From Pagrus major (Eukaryota > Chordata > Actinopteri > Spariformes > Sparidae), in contig NC_133219.1 of the NCBI RefSeq assembly GCF_040436345.1, positions 24,960,709 to 25,024,708 on the forward strand: DNA of 64,000 bases. The letters run 5' to 3'. Under the pieces are notes generated by a model. The model saw nothing but the letters and a program-made list of their open reading frames with translations, was not told the DNA's origin and did not search any database. Position 1 is the stretch's first letter; every line of letters starts with the position of its first letter. Below are positions 24,166-34,670 of this stretch, piece by piece. The position numbers and the translations under genes are program-made.

Positions 24166-25867
24166 TTATTATTATTTTCCTTTGTCCGTCATGATCGCAT
24201 TTTTCACTGCCTGAACATACCCCAAAAGTCACCAAACTTGGAATATAGATCAGACCTGGCGAAAAATTTTATAATCTGTTGTTGTTGTGAATGTCCACCA
24301 CTAGGTGGCGCTACAATCAAGGAAAGTGTGTTTTGCCTAATAACTCCCACATACTTTGTCGTACATTCAAAAACCTTATGTCCACGCATTCAGTGAATCT
24401 TGCTGAATCTCCTGATATAGGCCACGCCCATTTTTGCCTGGCGTTTTTTTTCACTAGCTCGCGAAATGTCGCAAACCTACTTTTTCGAACTCCTCCCAGG
24501 CAATTTCACCAATTTGCTCCAAACTTTGCACACAACATCTGTGGACCCTCCTGACAAAAAGTTATCAAAAGAATTTTGATATTCCAAAAAATACTCAAGT
24601 TATTAAATAACAAGTTCCTGCAGATTTCGTTCCAAACAGGAAGTGTTGCATATCTCCACATTGGTTTGTCCAAATGACGTCAAACTCAGGATCCTACTTC
24701 CTCATGAGGCCCTAAGGCTCTGTGCTAAATTTTGGTTGATGACCACTAGGTGGCGCTCTTTAAATTGAACTATTTTATATCTCGACATCGGTTGGTCGGA
24801 TTAACACAAAACTTGGTACACTCATTGCCACTGCCCTCCTGAGGACAGCTGACAAAGGGGTGACCGATCTGACACTAGGTGGCGCTTTGGTGGCAGTTTC
24901 TTTTTATATTTGGCACTGTGCCCACACCATAACACTTATGGATATGAAATTGACAGGGGTGGTATAGACCGACCCCTGTAACTCACACACCAAAAATGAC
25001 CAGCAGGTGGCGCTATCATCAACACAAACCGTTTTTGCCTAATAACTCCCACATACTTTGTCGCACATTCAAAAACCTTACATCCACGCGTTCAGTGAAT
25101 CTTGCTGAATCTCCTGATATAGGCCACGCCCATTTGCGCCTAGCGTTTTTTTTCGCTAGCTCGCGAAATGTCGCAAACCTACTTTTTCGAACTCCTCCCA
25201 GGCAATTTCACCGATTTTCACCAAACTTTGCACACAGCATCAGTGGACCCTTCTGGCAAAAAGTTATTAAAAGAATTTTGATACGCCAAAGAATACTCAA
25301 GTTATTAAATAACAACTTCCTGTGGATTCGGGTCAAAACAGGAAGTGTTGCATATCTCCACATTGGTGTGTCCAAATGACATGAAACTCAGGACACTACT
25401 TCCCCATGAGCCCCTAAGGCTCTGTGCAAAATCTTGGCCCATGACCACTAGGTGGCGCTATTTAAATTGAAGTATTTTATATCTCGACATCGGTTGGTCG
25501 GATTAACACGAAACTTGGTACACTGATTGCCAATGGCCTCCTGGAAAGCTGACGAAGGTGTTACCGATCTGACACTAGGTGGCGCTCTGGTGGCAGTTTC
25601 ATTTTATAATTGGCACTGTGCCCACACCATAACACTTATGGATATGAAACTGATTGGGGTGGTATAGACCGGCCCCTGTAACTCACACACCAAATATCAC
25701 CAGCAGGTGGCGCTATTATCAACACAAAACCACTTTTTGGCTATCAATTAAGACATGCCCGCACAATAACGGGGCAATGGGTCCGGGTAAGGAGCACGCC
25801 CCGACAGCAGCACGGCCCGACCCGCGTGGCCTGCGAGGGCCCGTTCATCGCTGCTTGCAGCTTTAAT
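24166..25867 (+). repeat. CTCF-motif repeat, unit 4
   Basis: The GGGCCCGAGCAG leader is missing and replaced by an ATT tract. From about 24624 to 25867 it is nearly identical to unit 1, with one difference noticed near 25630. CTCF-like sites start at 24298, 24743, 24872, 25000, 25445, 25572 and 25700. Confidence 0.85.
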
Positions 25868-27895
25868 TATTATTATTTTCCTTTGTCCGTAATGATCGCA
25901 TTTTTCACTGCCTGAACATACCCCAAAAGTCACCAAACTTGGAATATAGATCAGACCTGGCGAAAAATTTTATAATCTGTTGTCGTTCAGAATTTGCACC
26001 ACTAGGTGGCGCTACAATCAAGGAACGTGTGTTTTGGCTAATAACTCCCATATACTTTGTCGCACATTCAAAAACCTTATATCCACGCGTTCAGTGAATT
26101 CTGCTGAATCTCCTGATATAGGCCACGCCCATTTGCACCTGGCGTTTTTTTTCGCTAGCTCGCGAAATGTCGCAAACCTAATTTTTCGAACTCCTCCCAG
26201 GCAATTTCACCAATTTGCACAAAACTTTGCACACAGCATCTGTGGACCCTTCTGACAAAAAGTTATTAAAAGAATTTTCATATTCCAAACAATACTCAAG
26301 TTATTAAATAACAACTTCCTGTAGATTTGGGTCAAAACAGGAAGTGTTGCACAGCTCCACTTTGGTGTGTCCAAATGACATGAAACTTAGGATCCTACTT
26401 CCCCATGAGCCCCTAAGGCTTTGTGCAAAATCTTGGCCCACGACCACTAGGTGGCGCTATTTAAATTGAAGTATTTTATATCTCGACATTGGTTGCTCGG
26501 ATTAACACAAAACTTGGTACACTCATTGCCCATGCCCGTCTGAGGACAGCTGACAAAGGTCTTGCTGATCTGACACTAGGTGGCGCTCTGGTGGCAGTTT
26601 CATTTTAGATTTGGCACTGTGCCCACACCATAACACTTATGGATATGAAATTGACAGGGGTGGTATAGACCGGCCCCTGTAACTCACACACCAAAAATGA
26701 CCAGCAGGGGGCGCTATCATCAACACAAACCGTTTTTGCCTAATAACTCCCACATAATATGGTGCACATTGTTAAACGTTATATCTACGTGTTCCCTGAA
26801 TTCCGCTGGACTGTGTGATGTAGGCCACGCCCACTTTCTTGCCAGAACTCAATTTGCAAATTCGCCAAATGTCGCAAACCAACTTTTTCGAACTCCTCCC
26901 AGGCAATTTCATTAATTTGCTCAAAACTTTGCAAACTGCATCAGTGGACCCTTCTGACAAAAAGTTATCAAAAGAATTTTGATATGCCAAAGAATACTCA
27001 AGTTATTAAATAACAACTTCATGTGGATTGGGGTCAAAACAGGAAGTGTTGCATATCTCCACATTGGTGTGTCCAAATGTCGTGAAACTCAGGATACTAC
27101 TTCCCCATGAGCCCCTAAGGCTCTGTGCTAAACCTTGTCCCATGACCACTAGGTGGCGCTATTTAAATTGATGTCTTTTATATCTTGACATTGGTTTGGT
27201 CGGATTAACACGAAACTTGGTACACTGATTGCCAATGGCCTCCTGAGGACAACTGACGAAGGTGTTAGCGATCTGACACTAGGTGGCGCTCTGGTGGCAG
27301 TTTCATTTTATAATTGGCACTGTGCCCACACCATAACACTTATGGATATGAAACTGATTGGGGTGGTATAGACTGGCATCTGTAACTCACACACCAAAAA
27401 TGACCAGCGGGTAGCGCTATTATCAACACAAAAATGTTTTTGGCTAATAACTCCCACATACAATGGCACATGTTGTTAAACTTCATATCTATGTTTTCCC
27501 TGCATACAGCTGAATTTTGTGTTGTAGGTCACGCCCACTTTTGCGCTATATTTCCATTTGCAGATTTGGATAATGCTGCAAACCTACTTTTTCTAACTCC
27601 TTCCAGGCAATTTCTGTGATTTTCATCAAACTTTGCACACAGCATCTGTGGACCATCCTGACAAAAAGTTATTAAAAGAATTGTGATAGTCCAAACAACG
27701 GTCAAAATGTAAAACAACTATTTCGTCCACACTGTTGTCAACACATTGTGTTCCATGGCCCAATGACAGATTCTACTACATTTGGTGCAAATTGGCCAAT
27801 AGGTGGCGCTTTTATTGCTAAATGGCGGAAGAACGAATTGAGTTCCTTCACTTTTGATTCCTCAATGGAAGGTGTTGCATGAACAAGCCCCAAGA
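25868..27895 (+). repeat. CTCF-motif repeat, unit 5 (tail missing)
   Basis: CTCF-like sites start at 25999, 26444, 26573, 26701, 27146, 27276 and 27796; the one at 26701 reads CCAGCAGGGGGCGC, the strongest form. The unit loses homology near 27890, before the minisatellite and terminal module. A terminal module in the same orientation lies at 43195-43316. Confidence 0.8.
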
Positions 27896-28519
27896 CGGAT
27901 AAAACACAGTTTGCATCTCAATAATCATGTTCTTCATTTTGGACACCACTTGTGGATAACCATGTAATTACTGCTGTATTCAATAACTGCTTTGTATGAC
28001 AAATGTTTTAGTTAAAGTGCTGCAGGAAAAGAAACCACTGTCATTGTTAGGAATATATTCTTATGTATTCAATTTCATGTAGATTTTGTGTTGTGGACTT
28101 TTAGTGACAGTTATTATAAATGTAATTGAGTAAAATATCGGCTTTCATGTAAATGCCAAAAAATCAGCAGGACATCGCAGGGAATCGAACCCCATCCCAG
28201 TAAACCAGGAGTACCATTACCAGTGCCTTTTGCTTTTTGAGGCTACATGAAAGGTAAAGCAAAACCTCCATTAGCAACAGCATATGACTTGCAGCAAATG
28301 ATATTATGCAATTACTGCAGTATAGTAAGTGCTATATATGAGCTCAATCTTTTTCAATAAAATGTTTTACTTATGAGAATCCAAATTTGTAGCATTGAGA
28401 TCAGTGATTAGAATAATTATTACTATTTGTAATAACATGTTTTAGTTAAAAATGCTGTTGTAATGCAGGAAAGAAAACCCTTTTTTATATCTAACAGGTT
28501 TTTGTGTGTTATTTTAATG
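27896..28519. other. Non-coding DNA left of the Helentron
   Basis: This may include the Helentron 3' terminus, which I could not locate. A tRNA-type B-box-like motif occurs on the minus strand near 28170-28190. Confidence 0.4.
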
Positions 28520-28815
28520 TTTTTATATTGAACACACAATATAGAATTACACAAAACTCCTAAGGAAAAATGCATATATAAATAACTACTACACATTATG
28601 AAGAACTTTTGTTTAGTTTTTTAATATGTTTTTGTTATTTTCTTTTTTTTTTATATTGAACACACTATATATTTACACAAAACTCATAAGGAAACATGCA
28701 CATATAAATAACTAAACATTACTAAGAACTTTTTTTATTTTTCATGTATTTTTTTTGTAGTTTTTTTAATATATTTAACACAATATAGAATTAAACAAAT
28801 CTCCTAAAAAGTAAA
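28520..28815 (-). repeat. Three tandem AT-rich repeats 3' of the Helentron coding region
   Basis: Units are anchored by TTGAACACAC-type sequence at 28528 and 28656 and a diverged form at 28774 (spacing 128 and 118). They begin about 35 bases after the endonuclease stop codon on the coding strand. Short tandem repeats near the ends are a known trait of Helentrons. They may also supply the transcript end (several AATAAA-like motifs). Confidence 0.75.
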
Positions 28816-28849
28816 CAAAAATTTCTTGGTGTTGTCCTTAACTATTCTT

Positions 28850-30480
28850 CTATGTCCTAGATGTAAAAGAACACATGATCCCCTCATGGTCACTGAAATA
28901 AGTTGGCACCACTAATGCTTCAACAATATGATGTGTTGTTTTCACATACACATGATCAATTAGTGTGCCGTTTTCTGTTGTCGCTTGTTTCACAAATTGA
29001 ACAAACCCTTTGTTTGCCATGAATTTGGAGATTGACGATGTTTTCAAAATGTCGTCATTGAAATCTCCCATGACAGCAATTGTGTCACTTTTTGGATTCA
29101 GCCAATCCAGTAATTTGCTTAAATTTTGTTTAAACAGAGTCATGGGATAAGATGGTGGTCTGTAAATTACTGCCATCAATATGTTGTATTTAGTGCAGTG
29201 GTAAACCAAACATTCTAAATTTACATTTGGTACCTGGACAACATTACATGCCAAATTGTCTGCACTATAAACGCCAACTCCACCATGTTGTTGGCCTTGA
29301 ATTTCTGTCAATATTGGGTTGCTGCTACTGTATGACAAATTCCTTGGCTGATTATGAAAAACATAACCGTCCATCTTTACAGTTTCAAGTGACAAAACTG
29401 CAGGCAGCCATGTTTCTGTAATAGCAATACAGTGAAGCTGCAAATGCTGTGTACACAATGCCAAATCAGATACATGTTGCGTCAAATTTTGCACGTTCAT
29501 CAAAAACACAGTAAAGGTCTGCGTATTGAATTTGTGTCTTGTAATATTGTTGACCATGAAGGGGGGCATGTTTTCAATTGCATCTTTAATTGTCTCCTTA
29601 CAATAGATAGCTTTCTCCTTAAAATCCCTAATCACTAACCCTGACAAATTTCTAACCCGACTCAAAGCTACATACGCCTGTCCAGCTGCAAAAATTCTTT
29701 CAAGCGACACTACTGCTTCATCTACTGTTAAGCCTTGTACTTTATGTACTGTACAAGCCCAGGCAAGCTTCAGTGGAAATTGCCTACGCATTCCACCCTT
29801 TGTAGTTACCCTATCCTCTTCAGGTCCAATGGCCGTGGAACCCATTTCTACTGCAGAGGCAAATGCACAGCGTTTCCTCTTCTGTACGCCTACCCTAGCG
29901 TCATCAAATTTAACATACACTGTCTGAGGAAACCTTGTTCTGTCATTCTCTGGATAAACTATGTGTGTGACAGTGCCACACACCCCATTAACTAGACCAT
30001 CCGCTACATCTAAATTCTTAAACAGCATTACACGGGCATCTTTCCCTAAAAGCAGCGTTTCATTTAGACATGTGTCATATGCTCTGGAATGATGTCCTCT
30101 TATCAACTCAAGCTTGCCTGTTTTCTTACTGTTCACATAATCCTGAGCCTGTATCTCGACATAATCTGGACAACTCTTCAACAACTGCTGTACATTATGC
30201 TCATTTACTTGTCGATTTGTGGGAAATATGTGTAAAGCTGAGCTGTCTTTTCCAGTTTCACAACGTTGCAATATTTCAATGTCGCCATCCAACATAGGGG
30301 TACCTTTTGAACGAGTTCTAACTCTGTTCAACAACTCTGCAAATACCTGATCTTTCTGACGAACGATTGTTTTCAATTCTGCTATCTTAAACAACCGAGA
30401 CCACATATCTACACCTACGTCATCTAAATACAAAGCTTTCCCTTTCACCGGAGGCAACTGATAAAAATCTCCAACCACAT
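28850..30480 (-). pseudogene. Helentron helicase C-terminal half and AP endonuclease domain
   Basis: The frame continues the helicase begun at 34025-30481 after a small frameshifting deletion. It has the helicase GDFYQLPP motif just after the break, the ACTVHKVQGLTVDEAVVSL motif and the QAYVALSRV motif (about 29640-29780). A full set of endonuclease-exonuclease-phosphatase motifs follows: ITETWL (about 29402-29426), GDFN (29058-29072), LIDHVYV and SDHEG (about 28880-28895). The 542-residue frame has no ATG start (it opens at GTG), as expected of a frame fragment. In Helentrons this endonuclease is thought to have been captured from a LINE. Confidence 0.85.
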
Positions 30481-33400
30481 TGCTTAATTTGTCTTAATCT
30501 TCCATGGATATAAGCCAATAGTTTGTGATCAACCATGGAGATTTCATCTATTATCAAAAGCTGCAAGCTACTATATTTAGCACGTAAAGAATTCAGCTTC
30601 TCCTCACCCAATGGAGTGTAAGGTAAGCGTACATCTTTACCAATACTAAATGCATTATGAATAGTAGGTGCACTTATATTGTGCGCTGCTATCCCCGTAG
30701 GAGCTGTTAGTAGAACGCAAATGTCGTCCGGATCGCGACACACTCTCGACAACAACCTCATTGCCTCGTACTGTAGAGCCTTGATCAAATGGCTCTTACC
30801 TGTACCCGCACCGCCTGTAATAAATACATGTATGGGATTTGGCTTTGCTCCATTTACCCTATCTAAGCACCACTGCCTAATCTGATAAAAAATACACATC
30901 TGTGTCTCATTCAGAGACCTAACTAAAGTCAAACCGTCACGTCTGCAGAGGACAATGTTCCTCTTTTCTAAATGTGCAACATCTTTACTGTTTATCGCTA
31001 AATCTGGAATGTTATCTACATGTTCATCCACTATCTGCTCAATCTCTCTACGTTCTTCTATGCACTCTAAACGCTCCAACTCCTGCTCTGGGCACAGCTC
31101 GCACCACGCATCTTCTACAACACCGTCACTACTGATTCCAGTTTGGATATCATCCAACTCATCTGCATCTCTTTCAAATTTGCATCTGTTCTGATCAACA
31201 ACTGTTTTAACCAAATGTAGCAATTTATCACCTAATCTCACACGACCATGACTATAGAACTGCTCAAACGTCTCAAACCCTGGTGGTTTGAGCTGCCTGT
31301 CTTTACAATATGGCAGGAACAACTGCAAAATGCTCTGATGGAACAATTCTGGATTCTTAGTCTCTGAAAAGCGCACGTAACGAACAACAGCAGGCTGCGT
31401 ACGTGTTCTTTTCACAACAAAACCACAATTATTGTTTAGTTTAACCCTATTGACACATCTTTCATTTTTACTCAAAACACGATACTCTGATGCAAATGTT
31501 GCCAAACACATGTCATTAAATGTACTGTCCTTTGGCCTGTTCTTGTACCTGTCAACAGTATTCCTCATCCACATATCATCATTGTTAAGATCATGTGATG
31601 ATGCCTTTTGTTTTAACACACTTAAAGGCAAACTCATTTTAACTGTGTTCTCCCCAACCGGCACAAACACAACTTTCCTAGAGCACTCCTTAAGATGCAT
31701 GTTTGTCAATCTATACACTGCCTCTTGAGCACAAACATCCCTGTTGTGTAAATACACACTTCCTAAATTTTTCAATGCCTCTTTAGCACTACTATTACCC
31801 TCTTTAGCTGCTTCCCTCTGAGCATTTCCTAACAACAACCCCATCTCCTTTTCTGCCTTGGAGATGTAAGAAATAATGTACACGACACAAGCATAGGCAT
31901 CAACGACATATTGGACGTCTATATTAGCATTCCAGCATTTTAAAAGCGGTTTGCTATACTGATTTATCCAAACCTCGTTCGCCTGCCTCTTCAAAACAAC
32001 ATGCGTTTTCCTGCCAACACGATTGTATGCAGCCTCAAAAACGGTTTGATTTAGTCCTAAATGTCTAAACAACTGTTGCACACTATCAAAACTGGCATTC
32101 TTATCTGAAAGAGCTGTTTTAATTTTTGTCATAATGGCGACTGCAATCTCTTTTTTCATGATCTCTGTTTTTTTCTGCCCCTCATTTTGGCATGCACAGC
32201 TGTCCAATTTCTGTGCTTCATCTACCTTACATTTACAAGATTTTGTGCCATCCTCTTCAGTGACTTGACGTGAAATAAAAGTTTTTACAGACGGAGGCTT
32301 AGGAAAATTGAATCGACAAACAGTTTTATTCTTTTTACAAGATTTTGAATGTCGTTTTGAATGTTGTTGCACAGATGTAACAATGTCCAATAATGTTTCA
32401 TCCTGTGCTGGTAATTCACATGTCACATACTGATCAATAAATTCAACTACCTCTTCATCTGTGTTTTTATCAATTATAGGGGCATTCTCTATCCAAAAGA
32501 GGCAGTGAACATGTGGTGATCCACGCTGCTGGAATTCCACCCTATAAAAATAATCCTTTATTTTGCCAATAGGATTACATGGAGACATGAGCACCTCTCT
32601 CAAAAAACAATGCCAACGAAAATCAAACATTGTAGCTGCAGTGACCAGATTGCCACGCAAAAGTTGACACCTATCTGCCCATTCTAACTGTTCAGCTGTT
32701 TCTGTTCTACCTGCCTGCTTCAAAATACTATTGAGGAGATTTTTCCACCGCATGTCAGCTGAAGAAAACGAACAAAACCAGGTGGGCACACCCAACTGAC
32801 GAACACAAGCCATCAAATCGCGCTGGGCTCCCTGCCAAAAAGATGGGGTACCTCTAATGGGTTTAAGAAAACGAAACCCATCATCAAACTGCAACAGCTT
32901 TTTCAAAGATTCTTCATCATTCAATACATTTTTGCTAACTTTTTGAGATGTAGCACTTCCTTTACCCTTCCGCAATGCTATTGATACATTTGACACAACC
33001 TGTTCTACCTCAGATAAGTACTGCGCAAAAAAGATATATTCAACATTTTGTGCAAATCTCCCATCAGCATGTAAAATCCTGTTATTAAAGTAACATGACA
33101 AAGTCAAACGATGTTGTCTACTATCACGATATGTACCAAGTCCACTAGGAAACAACACCGGGAAGCATTTTGCTTCATTTGTATGATCAGACAACAACCT
33201 GACAGGAGAGTTACCTTCTGCTGGAGCCACATTCAATATATCATCAAAATATTGATCCAGTGTTTCCTGACCAATATCTACAGGCATAAGACAAGTGTCC
33301 TGGAACATGCAATGTTGTTGTCTATCATGCAAAAGGTCATCTTCCCCAACATCTGCACATGTTTCACCATCACAATCAGTATCCTTTTCCCTACAGAACT

Positions 33401-34025
33401 GGTTTATCCACGCTTCATTAAACTCTAAAACAAACAAATGTACATTATAAAGATGTAAACATTGCAAGGCCTGCCTTATACGCATACTATCAACAAACTG
33501 ATACTCATAATGTCCTTTATAGGTAAGCTTCCGCTTCAACTTTACTGGCAACAAAGATCCTTCCATGTCTGTACGTGGCAGCAAATTGCTTGTCTGCACA
33601 ATATTTGCAGGAACACAAGTTACAGGTCCATGTACTCCATTTTGCCCACCTTTAGGCAACGCCAACATCTTCATAAACGGAATATGCAACGCAATCAAAT
33701 GTTGCTCTAAACTATTCAAACACGCCAATTGTGGTGGAATGGGACAAACCGCCAAATTGTTCAATGCACATTCAGGTGGCACCACACCTTTACTAATCTT
33801 AGAATGACACGTGCTACAAATCCACAGTTCTCCTTTAGCTGTATCCAACCATTTACACGGCAATATGCATTCCTGATGACATTTATGTAAATATTCTTCA
33901 CTAATACATTCATCTGCAATTAAACCTATTTCTTTCCTTTTAGTATAGTAATCTCTTTTACACTTCAAAACCTGATTCTTAAACAACCCTCTGTGGCACA
34001 CACAGCATACAAAATCTGGGCCATC
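30420..34025 (-). pseudogene. Helentron Rep nuclease and helicase N-terminal half
   Basis: The frame of about 1,200 codons opens directly after TAA at 34026-34028, in the same phase as the repeat block upstream. The N-terminal part has Cys/His-rich putative zinc-binding motifs (CCVCHR, then CHQECILPCKW and CSTCHSK). The Rep core shows the HUH-type GSPHVHCLFW (His pair at about 32505-32513) and the two-tyrosine motif VYIISYISK (31857-31886). The SF1/PIF1-like helicase has Walker A GGAGTGKS (30792-30815) and Walker B LLIIDEISMV (30533-30562). Just after Walker B the frame goes wrong at about 30481, where around ten residues usually present before GDFYQLPP are missing. Catalytic residues are otherwise retained. 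Confidence 0.9.
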
Positions 34026-34670
34026 TTAAACTTTATCCCAAAACTGTTCTGTAACATAATCAAACTGCTCTGCCTTTCCTTTATTTTGTTCCCTTTTCAA
34101 TTTGTTTCCTGATATAACACGTTTCTTATGCTCAACACTTCCATGATACTTACTTGTACTCATGGCTTTTACATGCTGCCTATGAACTTCACTTTCTCTG
34201 TATTTCTTTTTACTCATCTGCTTAACATTATGCTTATGTACTGCATTTTGCCTATATTTCAATTTACTCATCTCCTTAACTTTATGCTTATGTAATACAT
34301 TTAGCCTATATTTCATTTTACTCATCTCCTTAACTTTCTGCTTATGTAATACATTTAGCCTATATTTTATTTTACTCATCTCCTTAACTTTCTGCTTATG
34401 TAAAATATTTTGCCTATATTTCATTTTACTCATCTCCTTAACTTTGTCTTTATGTACTACATTTTGTTTATATTTCATTTTACTCATCTCCTTAACTTTA
34501 TGCTTATGTATTACATTTTGCCTATATTTCCTTTTCTTGATTTCAATGACATTTATCCTATGCAAAACATTTGTCTTATATTTCCCTTTACCAATTTCCT
34601 TGATTTTCTCCCTATGCAAATCATTTTCCTTGTATTCCATTTTTCTTTTTAAGTTCTTTTTGCATTGCAT
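34026..34670 (-). CDS. Helentron 18-residue basic repeat block (KYR repeats)
   Basis: About ten tandem repeats of 18 residues (54 bp), with consensus close to KYRxNVLHKHKVKEMSK, are rich in Lys, His and Tyr. Similar repeats precede the Rep domain in other large Helitrons; their role is unknown. The frame ends at TAA 34026-34028 and the Rep frame continues in the same phase immediately after, so the stop is best read as a nonsense mutation. At its start the frame overlaps the accessory gene's last 22 bases in the -1 phase. It has an ATG at 34668-34670, so independent initiation is possible, but continuation by frameshift or an ancestral fusion is also possible. Confidence 0.7.
   Translation of the reverse strand: MQCKKNLKRKMEYKENDLHREKIKEIGKGKYKTNVLHRINVIEIKKRKYRQNVIHKHKVKEMSKMKYKQNVVHKDKVKEMSKMKYRQNILHKQKVKEMSKIKYRLNVLHKQKVKEMSKMKYRLNVLHKHKVKEMSKLKYRQNAVHKHNVKQMSKKKYRESEVHRQHVKAMSTSKYHGSVEHKKRVISGNKLKREQNKGKAEQFDYVTEQFWDKV

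Noticed and set aside
21950..24235. Minus-strand frames of 150-200 codons that recur in repeat units 2 and 3
   Set aside because: They recur only because the DNA is repeated; they differ in start and end, show no family motif, and run across CTCF-like sites and the minisatellite tail.
19159..27895. Regularly spaced identical short motifs suggesting a CRISPR-like array
   Set aside because: The genome is clearly eukaryotic, the spacing is 128-445 bp and the intervals are themselves repeated sequence, not unique spacers.
28150..28255. tRNA-like sequence on the minus strand with GGGTTCGATTCCC
   Set aside because: The B-box-like loop is good, but I could not pair an acceptor stem or find a convincing A box and anticodon arm, so no tRNA gene is called.
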